Shown here: positions 8,600 through 18,086 of the stretch, in pieces | Position numbering within the stretch: position 1 is the first letter of the stretch | How the letters are laid out: each line of letters begins with the position of its first letter | Origin: Hyphomicrobiales bacterium | GTDB lineage: Bacteria > Pseudomonadota > Alphaproteobacteria > Rhizobiales > Rhizobiaceae | Direction: 5' to 3' | NCBI GenBank assembly: GCA_900472605.1 | Contig: UCJD01000051.1 | Span: 20,035 to 61,264, forward strand | DNA: 41,230 bases | The notes under the pieces: generated by a model | What the model was told of the DNA's origin: nothing | The model's database searches: none | Seen by the model: only the letters and a program-made list of their open reading frames with translations | Program-made: the position numbers and the translations under genes

Positions 8600-8628
8600 A
8601 GTTAGCGCGGCATCCGACGTCAGGTCAA
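8600..8628 (-). promoter_or_regulatory. Candidate promoter of the two-component operon
   Basis: On the minus strand TTGACC (8628-8623) and CTAACT (8605-8600) are separated by exactly 17 bases, about 20 bases before the response-regulator GTG. This fits a housekeeping sigma factor promoter with a short leader. Judged by eye only. Confidence 0.45.
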
Positions 8629-8709
8629 GCATGCCATCGCGGGCAAAAATGGCGCGGCGATGGCAGGCCTGAAAGCGATCCACTGCTTGCAGCGCGGCTA
8701 AAATAGATT

Positions 8710-8728
8710 GTGCAATTTCTCAATGCAC
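8710..8728. promoter_or_regulatory. Candidate operator upstream of the smoC-like regulator
   Basis: An inverted repeat with arms GTGCA and TGCAC around nine bases lies about 100 bases before the regulator start. It is directly followed by the octamer GACATTTG (8731-8738), which is also found before smoE and before the first SorC gene. A role as the regulator's own binding site is inferred. Confidence 0.35.
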
Positions 8729-8828
8729 TCGACATTTGCCCGAATTTTGTTTTGATCTGGCGCGAACATAGCTCCGACAGAATGCTTTGCCGGCGAAAGC
8801 CGGCGCAGTCTTGCGCAATGGATGGGTG

Positions 8829-9779
8829 ATGGTGAAAAGGTCCGAAACTACAGCTCGTCTCGATGACGCGGCGCGCGCCGGCTGGCTCTACTATGTCGCC
8901 GGGCGCACGCAGGACGAGATCGCTTCGTCCATGGGGATTTCGCGACAATCGGCGCAGCGGCTGGTGTCTCTTGCCGTGGCCGAGCGGCTGATCAAGGTGC
9001 GGCTCGATCATCCGATCGCCGCCTGTCTCGAGCTTGCCAACGCCGTGCGCAACAAATACGGGCTGCGGCAGGTGGATATCGTGCCGAGCGATCCGGGCGC
9101 GGGTGCCGCCACCGTCGGCATTGCCGAGGCGGCGGCGGCCGAGATCGAACGCTGGCTGAAGAAGACCGACCCGATCGTTCTTGCTGTTGGAACCGGACGA
9201 ACGCTGAAGGCCACGGTCGATCAGCTGCCGGCCATCGAGTGCATCAACCATCGCATAGTCTCCTTGACCGGCAACATCGCGCCGGATGGATCGGCCGCCT
9301 ACTACAACGTCATCTTCAGCATGGCCGATGCCGTCAAGGCGCGGCATTTCCCGATGCCGCTGCCGGTTCTGGTAACCTCCGCCGAAGAGCGTGAGACATT
9401 GCATGCCCAGCAACTGGTGCGCTCGACGCTCGACATGAGCGCGCAGGCCGACGTGACCTTCGTCGGCATCGGCGAGCTTGGCATCGACGGACCGCTCTGC
9501 GTCGATGGCTTCCTCGAAAAGGGCGAGATGATGGAGCTGATGGACAATGGCGCCGTCGGCGAAATCTGCGGCTGGATTTTCGACAGCGAAGGCAAGCTGC
9601 TCGACAACCCGATCAACGAGCGCGTCGCGTCCGCTCCGATCCCCTCGCGCGAGACGTCCGTGGTCATCGGCATAGGCAAGGGCAAGCGCAAGATGAAGGC
9701 GATCAAGGCCGCCGTCACAGGTCATCAAATCAACGGCTTGATCACCGATGAAGAGGTTGCCGAGTATCTGCTCACCTAA
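8829..9779 (+). CDS. smoC: SorC-family regulator of the polyol operon (SmoC-like)
   Basis: About 316 residues. An N-terminal helix-turn-helix (RTQDEIASSMGISRQSAQRL, about residues 24-43) is joined to a SorC-type effector domain (VLAVGTGRTLKATVDQL, then VSLTGNIAPDG and later FVGIGELGIDGPL). The ATG at 8829 is chosen; the frame extends 14 codons further upstream without family similarity. It lies 150 bases upstream of the transporter genes on the same strand, the usual place of smoC in rhizobial and Rhodobacter sorbitol/mannitol operons, and so probably controls them. The gene name is by position and family. Whether it activates or represses, and its inducer, cannot be read from sequence. Confidence 0.85.
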   Translation: MVKRSETTARLDDAARAGWLYYVAGRTQDEIASSMGISRQSAQRLVSLAVAERLIKVRLDHPIAACLELANAVRNKYGLRQVDIVPSDPGAGAATVGIAEAAAAEIERWLKKTDPIVLAVGTGRTLKATVDQLPAIECINHRIVSLTGNIAPDGSAAYYNVIFSMADAVKARHFPMPLPVLVTSAEERETLHAQQLVRSTLDMSAQADVTFVGIGELGIDGPLCVDGFLEKGEMMELMDNGAVGEICGWIFDSEGKLLDNPINERVASAPIPSRETSVVIGIGKGKRKMKAIKAAVTGHQINGLITDEEVAEYLLT

Positions 9780-9851
9780 TGAGCAAAAATTTATTTCCTT
9801 TTGATTCAATACGATAGATCGCTCTTTCGCGGCTGCAGCAACGATTAGAGC

Positions 9852-9904
9852 TTGACATTTGTCGCCCACCATTGAGTAATTGCCCATGAGCAAAGCGAAT
9901 GCTC
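9852..9904 (+). promoter_or_regulatory. Candidate smoE promoter with operator-like repeat
   Basis: TTGACA at 9852-9857 and AGTAAT at 9875-9880 are separated by 17 bases. The -35 box overlaps the shared octamer GACATTTG (9854-9861). Just downstream is an inverted repeat GAGCA-N7-TGCTC (9888-9904), and TGAGCAAA occurs both here (9887-9894) and at 9780-9787. This arrangement suits control of the transporter operon by the adjacent SorC protein; protein binding is inferred. Confidence 0.5.
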
Positions 9905-9929
9905 GCTAACATCTTCTGGGAGGAAGATC

Positions 9930-11243
9930 ATGACATTTAAAACTTTTCTGCTCGGCGCCTGCTCCGTTCTGGCGTTCGCGGGCATGGCTTCGGCTGAAAC
10001 GCTGACGATCGCGACCGTCAACAACGGTGACATGGTCCGCATGCAGAAGCTCACGGACGACTTCAAAGCAAAGAATCCCGGCATCGATCTCGAGTGGGTA
10101 ACACTCGAAGAAAACGTTCTGCGACAGAAGGTTACGACCGACATCGCGACCAAGGGCGGTCAGTACGACGTTCTGACGATCGGCAACTACGAAGTGCCGA
10201 TCTGGGCAAAGCAGGGCTGGCTGCTGCCGCTCGACAACCTCGGCGACAAGTACGAAGCCAAGGACCTGCTGCCGGCGATCAGCGCCGCGCTGACTGTTGA
10301 TAACAAGCTCTACGCCGTGCCGTTCTACGGCGAAAGCGCGATGATCATGTACCGCACCGACCTCTTCGAAAAGGCCGGTCTGAAGATGCCCGACGCGCCG
10401 ACCTGGGACTTCATCGCCGATGCGGCGAAGAAGATCACCGACAAGAGCGGCGAAGTCTACGGCATGTGCCTTCGCGGCAAGGCCGGCTGGGGTGAGAACA
10501 TGGCGTTCATCACCGCGCTCGACAACTCCTTCGGCGGTCGCTGGTTCGACGAGAACTGGAAGCCCCAGTTCGACAGCCCCGAGTGGAAGGAAGCGCTTGG
10601 CTTCTACGTCAACCTGATGAAGGAAGCCGGCCCTCCCGGTGCATCCTCGAACGGCTTCAACGAAAACCTGGCGCTCTTCCAGACCGGCAAGTGCGGCATG
10701 TGGATCGACGCGACGGTCGCCGCTTCGTTCGTCTCCAACCCGAAGGAATCCAAGGTTGCCGACAAGGTCGGTTACGCCCTGTTCCCGACCAAGGGCGAGA
10801 TGAAGAACCACGGCAACTGGCTGTGGTCGTGGAACCTCGCCATCCCGGCGACTTCCACCAAGGCTGAAGCCGCGCAGAAGTTCGTCGCCTGGGCGACCGA
10901 CAAGGCTTACGGCGATCTGGTTGCAAGCAAGGAAGGCTGGGCAAACGTTCCTCCGGGCACGCGCACCTCGCTCTACGAAAACGCCGACTACCAGAAGGCC
11001 GCTCCGTTCGCCGCCAAGACGCTTGATGCGATGAAGGCAGCCGACACGCAGAAGCCGACCGTCAAGCCGGTGCCCTACACCGGTGGCCAGTTCGTCGCGA
11101 TCCCTGAGTTCCAGGGCATCGGTACGGCCGTCGGCCAGCAGTTCTCGGCAGCCGTCGCCGGCCAGATCTCCGTCGATCAGGCCCTGCAGAGCGCTCAGCA
11201 GCTGACGACCCGCGAAATGACCAAGGCTGGTTACATCAAGTAA
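9930..11243 (+). CDS. smoE: Sorbitol/mannitol ABC transporter, periplasmic binding protein
   Basis: A 437-residue family 1 extracellular solute-binding protein. A clear Sec signal peptide covers residues 1-22, with predicted cleavage after ASA before ETLT. The mature part has the usual two-lobe sequence pattern (YDVLTIGNYEVPIWAKQGW, LYAVPFYGESAMIMYRTDLF, NLALFQTGKCGMWIDATV). The start has a strong GGGAGGAAG just upstream. It is the first transporter gene, followed by hairpins and then two permeases and an ATPase in the canonical smoEFGK order. This supports a hexitol substrate (sorbitol, mannitol, perhaps arabitol); exact specificity is inferred from the operon, including the mannitol dehydrogenase downstream. 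Confidence 0.93.
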   Translation: MTFKTFLLGACSVLAFAGMASAETLTIATVNNGDMVRMQKLTDDFKAKNPGIDLEWVTLEENVLRQKVTTDIATKGGQYDVLTIGNYEVPIWAKQGWLLPLDNLGDKYEAKDLLPAISAALTVDNKLYAVPFYGESAMIMYRTDLFEKAGLKMPDAPTWDFIADAAKKITDKSGEVYGMCLRGKAGWGENMAFITALDNSFGGRWFDENWKPQFDSPEWKEALGFYVNLMKEAGPPGASSNGFNENLALFQTGKCGMWIDATVAASFVSNPKESKVADKVGYALFPTKGEMKNHGNWLWSWNLAIPATSTKAEAAQKFVAWATDKAYGDLVASKEGWANVPPGTRTSLYENADYQKAAPFAAKTLDAMKAADTQKPTVKPVPYTGGQFVAIPEFQGIGTAVGQQFSAAVAGQISVDQALQSAQQLTTREMTKAGYIK

Positions 11244-11257
11244 ACCTCCTGAGAACG

Positions 11258-11323
11258 GCGGAGCGTTCTGCGCTCCGCACCCCTAGGCCGCCGCTTGCCC
11301 GAAACTGCATCGGCGGCCCTTTT
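11258..11323 (+). terminator. Two hairpins between smoE and smoF (attenuator or mRNA stabiliser)
   Basis: First hairpin: GCGGAGCG, loop TTCTG, CGCTCCGC (11258-11278), a perfect 8-bp stem with no U-tract. Second hairpin: GGCCGCCG (11286-11293) and CGGCGGCC (11311-11318), followed by CTTTT, which resembles a weak intrinsic terminator. Such structures after a binding-protein gene usually keep its transcript more abundant than the permease genes. The effect is inferred. Confidence 0.6.
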
Positions 11324-11376
11324 CGTCCCTAAGCTCAGGCCTTGCAGGCATCCGCTTTCAGAAAAGACGGTGAACC

Positions 11377-12249
11377 ATGGCAACGTTACACACCCGCTCC
11401 GCGGCGCGCATGATGATGGCACCTTCCGTGCTTCTGCTCTTCGCGTGGATGATCGTCCCGCTCGTGATGACGATCTACTTCTCGTTCATCGACTACAATC
11501 TGCTGATGCCGAGCGACAACCGTTTCCTCGGCTTCCTCAACTACGAGTTCTTCCTGACCGACCCGGCCTTCTTCGACGCGTTGATCAATACGCTCGTGCT
11601 GGTCCTGAGCGTTCTCGTCATCACCATCGTCGGCGGCATCGCGCTGGCGCTTCTGCTCGACCAGCCGATGTTCGGCCAGGGGATCGTGCGCATCCTGGTG
11701 ATTGCGCCGTTCTTCATCATGCCGACAGTCGCAGCCCTGGTGTGGAAGAACATGTTCATGAACCCGGTCAACGGGTTGTTCGCCTACATCTTCAAGCTGT
11801 TCGGCGCGCAGCCGCTCGACTGGCTGGCCAACGCGCCGCTGTTTTCGATCATCCTTATCGTCGCCTGGCAGTGGCTGCCCTTCGCGACGCTGATCCTCTT
11901 GACCGCACTGCAGTCGCTGTCGGAAGAGCAGAAGGAAGCGGCCGAGATGGATGGCGCCGGCTTCTTCTCGCAGTTCGTCTATATCATCCTGCCGCACATG
12001 GCCCGCGCCATCACCGTCGTCATCCTGATCGAGACGATCTTCCTCTTGTCGGTCTTCGCCGAGATCCTCGTCACCACCAATGGCGGCCCCGGCACCAGCA
12101 GCACCAACCTGACCTATCTCGTCTACAACAGGGCGCTCCTGCAGTTCGACATCGGCGGCGCATCGGCCGGCGGCATCATCGCGGTCATCCTTGCCAATAT
12201 CGTCGCTATCTTCCTCGTCCGCATCGTCGGCAAGAACCTGGAGACCTGA
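11377..12249 (+). CDS. smoF: Sorbitol/mannitol ABC transporter permease 1
   Basis: A 290-residue inner-membrane permease of the MalF type with about six transmembrane helices; the first is at about residues 17-35 (VLLLFAWMIVPLVMTIYFSF). The cytoplasmic EAA loop that docks the ATPase is EAAEMDGAGFFSQFVYIILP, about residues 188-207. It forms a heterodimer with the next gene product. Its TGA stop is only one base before the ATG of smoG, indicating tight operon coupling. The ribosome-binding site is weak, so translation may depend on the preceding leader. Confidence 0.94.
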   Translation: MATLHTRSAARMMMAPSVLLLFAWMIVPLVMTIYFSFIDYNLLMPSDNRFLGFLNYEFFLTDPAFFDALINTLVLVLSVLVITIVGGIALALLLDQPMFGQGIVRILVIAPFFIMPTVAALVWKNMFMNPVNGLFAYIFKLFGAQPLDWLANAPLFSIILIVAWQWLPFATLILLTALQSLSEEQKEAAEMDGAGFFSQFVYIILPHMARAITVVILIETIFLLSVFAEILVTTNGGPGTSSTNLTYLVYNRALLQFDIGGASAGGIIAVILANIVAIFLVRIVGKNLET

Positions 12250-12250
12250 G

Positions 12251-13081
12251 ATGGCCAGAAGAATCACAACCCAGCGCAAGGTGATCGTCACCGCGGTCGC
12301 CTGGACCATCGGCATCATCCTGTTCTTCCCGATCCTGTGGACCTTTCTCACGAGCTTCAAGTCGGAGGCCGACGCGATCGCATCGCCGCCGCAGTTCCTG
12401 TTCTTCCACTGGACGACCGAGAACTATCTCGAGGTGCAGAGCCGATCAAACTATTTCAGCCACTTCCTGAACTCGGTGATCATCTCCTTCGGCTCGACGC
12501 TGCTCGGCCTGATCATCGCGGTTCCGTCCGCCTGGGCGATGGCGTTCTCGCCGACCAAGCGGACCAAGGACGTGCTGATGTGGATGCTGTCGACGAAGAT
12601 GATGCCAGCAGTCGGCGCGCTCATTCCGATCTATCTCATGTTCCGCAACACCGGCCTGCTCGACAGCCGTATCGGTCTCGTCGTCGTGCTGATGCTGATC
12701 AACCTGCCGATCATCATCTGGATGCTCTACACCTACTTCAAGGAAATCCCCGGCGAGATCCTTGAGGCCGCGCGCATGGATGGCGCCTCGCTCAGCAAGG
12801 AAATCATCTACGTGCTGACGCCGATGGCGGTGCCGGGCATCGCCTCGACGCTGCTTCTCAACATCATCCTGTCCTGGAACGAAGCCTTCTGGACGCTCAA
12901 CCTGACGGCCTCGAAGGCGGCGCCGCTGACGACGTTCATCGCTTCCTATTCCAGCCCGGAAGGACTTTTCTACGCCAAGCTTTCGGCAGCATCGACCATG
13001 GCAATCGCCCCGATCCTGATCCTCGGCTGGTTCAGCCAGAAACAACTCGTCCGCGGCCTGACGTTCGGCGCGGTGAAATAA
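12251..13081 (+). CDS. smoG: Sorbitol/mannitol ABC transporter permease 2
   Basis: A 276-residue MalG-type permease with about six membrane helices. The first, IVTAVAWTIGIILFFPILW, lies near residues 11-29. The EAA loop EAARMDGASLSKEIIYVLTP is near residues 172-191. The ATG at 12251 is one base after the smoF stop; the frame is open 20 codons further upstream inside smoF, which is not used. It pairs with SmoF to form the membrane channel and is followed after 18 bases by the ATPase gene. Confidence 0.94.
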   Translation: MARRITTQRKVIVTAVAWTIGIILFFPILWTFLTSFKSEADAIASPPQFLFFHWTTENYLEVQSRSNYFSHFLNSVIISFGSTLLGLIIAVPSAWAMAFSPTKRTKDVLMWMLSTKMMPAVGALIPIYLMFRNTGLLDSRIGLVVVLMLINLPIIIWMLYTYFKEIPGEILEAARMDGASLSKEIIYVLTPMAVPGIASTLLLNIILSWNEAFWTLNLTASKAAPLTTFIASYSSPEGLFYAKLSAASTMAIAPILILGWFSQKQLVRGLTFGAVK

Positions 13082-13099
13082 GAAACAAGGGAGAGAAAC

Positions 13100-14098
<999 letters not shown>

Positions 14099-14124
14099 AG
14101 CCGCTTGCCGGGGTGGGGACAATA

Positions 14125-14153
14125 GCGCGTGCCGGACGAGGTGCCCGGCGCGC
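14125..14153 (+). other. Hairpin in the smoK-mtlK gap
   Basis: GCGCG-T-GCCGG can pair with CCGGCGCGC across a nine-base loop, with a short bulge. There is no U-tract, so it is more likely an mRNA processing or stability element than a terminator. The rest of the 102-base gap holds only the AGAGGA ribosome-binding site of mtlK. Confidence 0.4.
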
Positions 14154-14200
14154 CAGTACCGGGGTCGTTAGACCCTGAAGACCTTCAAGAGGACTGAGAC

Positions 14201-15682
14201 ATGACGTGCAAACTATCGCTGGCAACGCTTTCCGACGCGGCTAAGACAGCCGCCGTACCGGCCTATGAGCGGGCGTCGCTGAAGGCGGGCATCGTGCACT
14301 TCGGCGTCGGCAATTTCCACCGCGCCCACCAGGCGATCTATCTCGACGACCTGTTCAACAAGGGCGAGGATCACGACTGGGCGATCATCGGCGCCGGCAT
14401 CCTGCCGTCCGATGCCGCCATGCGCGAAAAGCTCGCCGCCCAGGACTTCCTGACAACAGTGGTCGAGCAGGACAACAACAAGACCGCGGCGCGCGTTACC
14501 GCGCCAATGATCGACATCCTGCCGGTCGGCGATGCCAAGACCATCATCGCCAAGCTCGCCGATCCCGATATCCGCATCGTCTCGATGACGATCACCGAGG
14601 GCGGCTACTTCATCGACGCGTCGGGCAAGTTCAACCCCGCGCATCCGGCGATTGCGGCCGATGGGCAGAACCCGGCCGATCCGAAGACCGTGTTCGGCCT
14701 CGTCGTCGCTGGTCTCAAGGCGCGCAAGGACAAGGGGTTGGTGCCGTTCACCGTCATGTCCTGCGACAACATTCCGCACAATGGCGTCGTCACCCGCAAT
14801 GCGGTGGTCGGCACGGCTGACCTGTCCGATTCCGCCTTCGCCGAGTGGATCAAGGCCAACGTGGCATTCCCGAACGCGATGGTCGACCGCATCACGCCTG
14901 CCACTGGCCAGCGCGAGATCGACCTCTTGAAGGATGTCTTCGACATCGAGGACAACTGGCCTGTCTATTGCGAAGAGTTCAAGCAGTGGGTGCTAGAAGA
15001 CAAGTTCACCGCCGGCCGTCCGGCGCTGGAGAATGTCGGCGTCACCTTCGTGCCCGATGTTACGCCTTACGAGCACATGAAGATCCGCATCCTCAACGGC
15101 GGCCATGCGGCGATCGCCTATCCGGCGGCGCTGATGGATATCCATTTCGTGCACGACTCGATGGAGGATCCGCTGATCCGCGCCTTTCTCGCCAAGCTCG
15201 AGACCGACGAGATCATCCCGATCGTCCCGCCGGTACCGAACACGTCGCTCACGGATTACTTCGCGCTGATCGAGCATCGCCTGCTCAACCCGAAGATCGC
15301 CGACACCATCCCGCGCCTGGCGCAGGACGGCTCCAACCGCCAGCCGAAGTTCATCCTGCCCTCGACGCTCGACAACCTGAACCAGGGTCGCGATGTCATC
15401 GGCCTGTCGCTGGTGTCGGCATTGTGGTGCCGCTACTTCGCCGGCAAGACGGATAGCGGTCAGGATATCGTCTTCAACGATGCCAGCGCCGACCGGCTGC
15501 ATGCCGCGGCGATCAAGGCCAAGGACGACCCAATGGCGTTCCTCGCCTTCGACGACATCTTCGGCGAAGTTGCCAAGTCCGAGCTCTTCCGAAAGCGCTT
15601 CTCGCATGCGCTGAAGACGCTGTGGGAAAAGGGCACGCGCGAGACGCTGCAGCTTTACCTCGACAACAAGCTCGCGGCATAA
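14201..15682 (+). CDS. mtlK: Mannitol 2-dehydrogenase (long-chain polyol dehydrogenase)
   Basis: A 493-residue NAD-dependent, metal-free polyol dehydrogenase that oxidises D-mannitol to D-fructose; relatives also act on D-arabitol and sometimes D-sorbitol. The dinucleotide-binding start is HFGVGNFHRAHQAIYLDDL (about residues 33-51). The catalytic set reads KIRILNGGH with K294, N299 and H302, the same spacing as in Pseudomonas fluorescens mannitol dehydrogenase (K295, N300, H303). AGAGGA lies upstream of the ATG. It is the only dehydrogenase of the polyol block here, so it must act on whatever SmoEFGK imports, unless another dehydrogenase is encoded elsewhere. A strong hairpin follows the stop. 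Confidence 0.95.
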   Translation: MTCKLSLATLSDAAKTAAVPAYERASLKAGIVHFGVGNFHRAHQAIYLDDLFNKGEDHDWAIIGAGILPSDAAMREKLAAQDFLTTVVEQDNNKTAARVTAPMIDILPVGDAKTIIAKLADPDIRIVSMTITEGGYFIDASGKFNPAHPAIAADGQNPADPKTVFGLVVAGLKARKDKGLVPFTVMSCDNIPHNGVVTRNAVVGTADLSDSAFAEWIKANVAFPNAMVDRITPATGQREIDLLKDVFDIEDNWPVYCEEFKQWVLEDKFTAGRPALENVGVTFVPDVTPYEHMKIRILNGGHAAIAYPAALMDIHFVHDSMEDPLIRAFLAKLETDEIIPIVPPVPNTSLTDYFALIEHRLLNPKIADTIPRLAQDGSNRQPKFILPSTLDNLNQGRDVIGLSLVSALWCRYFAGKTDSGQDIVFNDASADRLHAAAIKAKDDPMAFLAFDDIFGEVAKSELFRKRFSHALKTLWEKGTRETLQLYLDNKLAA

Positions 15683-15688
15683 GCATCA

Positions 15689-15710
15689 GGCGGCGGGCAC
15701 TCCCGCCGCC
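15689..15710 (+). other. Perfect 9-bp hairpin after mtlK
   Basis: GGCGGCGGG and CCCGCCGCC flank a CACT loop seven bases after the mtlK stop. No U-run follows, so termination is unlikely to be complete. It may stabilise the upstream message and reduce read-through into the phosphatase and kinase genes. Confidence 0.6.
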
Positions 15711-15758
15711 ATACACCCATCTTTGCCTGCAATGTCTTGAACCCTGATTGGATGTGTC

Positions 15759-16448
15759 ATGGCTGATGCTGAAACACGGCTTGTGATCTTCGACTGCGAC
15801 GGCGTTCTCGTCGATAGCGAGCCGATCTCCGTCACGGTTCTCGTCAAGGCCATGAACGATCTCAACGTGCCGATCACCGAGGACGAGGTGTATGGCCGCT
15901 TTCTCGGGCGCAGCCTCGCGACCGTGATCGAGACGATGAAGACGGAATACAACGTTCATCCCGGCGAAGCTTTCCTGGAGCAGATCCGAACCGACCTCTA
16001 TGCCCGCTTCCGCACCGAGCTGAAGCCGATCGCAGGCATTGCGGATACGATCGATGCGCTCGACATCCCCTGCTGCGTCGCCTCGTCCAGCCAGGTCGAG
16101 CGCATCCGCCTGTCACTCACCGTCACCGGGCTGATCGACCGGCTGCCAAACATTTTTAGCGCCTCGATGGTGAAGAACGGCAAGCCGGCGCCCGATCTCT
16201 TTCTGCATGCCGCGAACCAGATGCAGGCCGATCCCGCCAATTGCGTGGTGATCGAGGACAGCCCCGCCGGGATCGAGGCCGCCAAGGCCGCAGGCATGAC
16301 CGTCTTTGCCTTTACCGGCGGCTCGCATGCCAACTTCCCCGGCTATCGCGACGAGCTTGACCGCCTTGCCCCCGACGCTACGTTTGACGTCATGCCGGAT
16401 TTGATCCACCTTATCAAAAAACATCAGCGGGACGGGAACGACCTTTAA
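15759..16448 (+). CDS. HAD-superfamily phosphatase
   Basis: A 229-residue haloacid-dehalogenase-like hydrolase of the beta-phosphoglucomutase/phosphatase subgroup. Motif I FDCDGVLVDSEP carries the nucleophile Asp and acid/base Asp (about residues 10 and 12). Motif II is in VASSSQVERI, the motif III lysine is in VKNGKPAPDLF, and motif IV is VVIEDSPAGIEAAKAAGM. A small helical cap follows motif I. The TAA overlaps the ATG of the next kinase (TAATG), so the two are translationally coupled. HAD and kinase genes trail polyol operons in related bacteria. The natural substrate, probably a sugar or polyol phosphate, is not known; it may remove dead-end phosphates. Confidence 0.9.
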   Translation: MADAETRLVIFDCDGVLVDSEPISVTVLVKAMNDLNVPITEDEVYGRFLGRSLATVIETMKTEYNVHPGEAFLEQIRTDLYARFRTELKPIAGIADTIDALDIPCCVASSSQVERIRLSLTVTGLIDRLPNIFSASMVKNGKPAPDLFLHAANQMQADPANCVVIEDSPAGIEAAKAAGMTVFAFTGGSHANFPGYRDELDRLAPDATFDVMPDLIHLIKKHQRDGNDL

Positions 16449-18031
16449 TGCCTCAGCATGTGGTTGCTGTTGATATCGGCACGGGCAGTGCACGCGCCGG
16501 CGTCTTCGATGCACGCGGCCAGCTGCTGGGCAAGGCCGATCATCCGATCATCATGAACCGGCCCCGCGAAAACCACGCCGAGCATGATTCCGAGGATATA
16601 TGGTCGGCGGTGTGCATCGCCGTGCGCCGCGCGATGGAGCAATCGGGTGCCGCACCCGAGACCGTCGGCGCGATCGGTTTCGACGGTACCTGTTCGCTTG
16701 TCGTGCGCGATAGCGATGGCGGGCAGATCAGCGTCTCCACGGGCGGAGAGCGCCGGTTCGACACCATCGTCTGGCTCGATCACCGGGCGCTGAAGGAAGC
16801 GGATTTCTGCACGGCGACCGGCCATGAGGTTCTGGAGCATTCCGGGCATTTCATGTCGCCCGAGATGGAAATGCCCAAGCTGATGTGGCTGAAGAAGAAG
16901 CTGCCCGGCACATGGGCGAATACCGGCTATCTCTTCGACCTCGCCGATTTCATGACCTGGAAATCCACCGGCTCGCTTGCGCGGTCACGCTGCACGCTGA
17001 CGTCCAAGTGGAACTATCTGGCGCATCTCAAGGATGGCTGGCGCGACGATTTTCTCGAACAGATCGGCCTCGACGACCTTAAGGCGCGCGGGCGGTTGCC
17101 TGACGATACCGTCGCGGTTGGCAGCAGCGTCGGAACGCTGACGAAGGAGGCGGCCTCGGCGCTCGGCCTCACCACCGCCTGTCACGTCTCCTCCGGCATG
17201 ATCGACGCCTATGCCGGCGCGCTGGGTGCGCTCGGCGGAGACGCGCATGATCCGGAGCAACTCGAGCGGCAGCTGGCACTGATCGCCGGCACATCGAGCT
17301 GCATCGTCTCGTTTTCGCGCAAGCGACGCCCGAGCCACGGCATGTGGGGGCCTTATTACGAGGCCGTGTTTCCCGGCACCTGGCTCGTCGAGGCCGGGCA
17401 GTCGGCGACCGGGGCGTTGCTCGACCATGTCGTCAGGATGCATGCGGCTGGCGGCGAGCCGACGGCGGCGCTGCACCAGAGGATCGTTTCGCGGATCGCG
17501 CAGCTGCGCGCCGAGGAGGGCGATGCCTTCGGCGCCAGGATTTTCGTGCTGCCCGATTTTCACGGCAACCGCTCTCCGCTCGCCGACCCGCACGCAGTCG
17601 GCGCCGTCAGCGGGCTGACGCTCGACACATCGTTCGACGGCCTCTGCGCGCTCTACTGGCGCACCGGCGTGGCGATCGCGCTCGGTATCCGCCATATCCT
17701 TGAGCGGATGAAGGAATATGGTTATGCGCCCGACACGCTGCATGTGGCGGGCGGACATGTGAAGAACCCTGTGCTGATGGAGCTCTATTCGGATGCGACC
17801 GGCTGCAAGGTCGTGGTGCCGAAGATGAACGAGGCGGTGCTTCTGGGAACCGCGATGGCGGCTTCCGTCGCCTGCGGTTTGCATGCGAATCTCGCCACTG
17901 CGGGTTCGGCCATGTATCTCGGCGGCGACGTTCATGTTCCCGATGAGAGCAAGCGCGCACTTTACGACCGGGATTATCGCCGGCTGCTCGCCATGTACCG
18001 CCATCGCGCCGAGCTCGAGGCAATGGAATAG
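16448..18031 (+). CDS. FGGY-family pentulose kinase (ribulokinase-like)
   Basis: A 527-residue FGGY carbohydrate kinase. The N-terminal phosphate-binding motif is VAVDIGTGSARAGVFD. The acidic catalytic region is around GMIDAYAGALGALGG, and the C-terminal ATP domain has HVAGGHVKNPVLMELYSDATG. Length and pattern match the eukaryote-like D-ribulokinase branch (YDR109c/FGGY) rather than xylulokinase. A likely role is phosphorylating a ketopentose such as D-ribulose formed from an imported pentitol, giving a pentose phosphate pathway intermediate. It is the last gene of the polyol block, coupled to the HAD gene by a TAATG overlap, and convergent with an RpiR regulator 55 bases away. Substrate is inferred. 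Confidence 0.88.
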   Translation: MPQHVVAVDIGTGSARAGVFDARGQLLGKADHPIIMNRPRENHAEHDSEDIWSAVCIAVRRAMEQSGAAPETVGAIGFDGTCSLVVRDSDGGQISVSTGGERRFDTIVWLDHRALKEADFCTATGHEVLEHSGHFMSPEMEMPKLMWLKKKLPGTWANTGYLFDLADFMTWKSTGSLARSRCTLTSKWNYLAHLKDGWRDDFLEQIGLDDLKARGRLPDDTVAVGSSVGTLTKEAASALGLTTACHVSSGMIDAYAGALGALGGDAHDPEQLERQLALIAGTSSCIVSFSRKRRPSHGMWGPYYEAVFPGTWLVEAGQSATGALLDHVVRMHAAGGEPTAALHQRIVSRIAQLRAEEGDAFGARIFVLPDFHGNRSPLADPHAVGAVSGLTLDTSFDGLCALYWRTGVAIALGIRHILERMKEYGYAPDTLHVAGGHVKNPVLMELYSDATGCKVVVPKMNEAVLLGTAMAASVACGLHANLATAGSAMYLGGDVHVPDESKRALYDRDYRRLLAMYRHRAELEAME

Positions 18032-18086
18032 AGCGCTTTTCCTTCTAGCGGTGATGTCGGGAGAACTTCGCCTGAGGGCCGGACGA

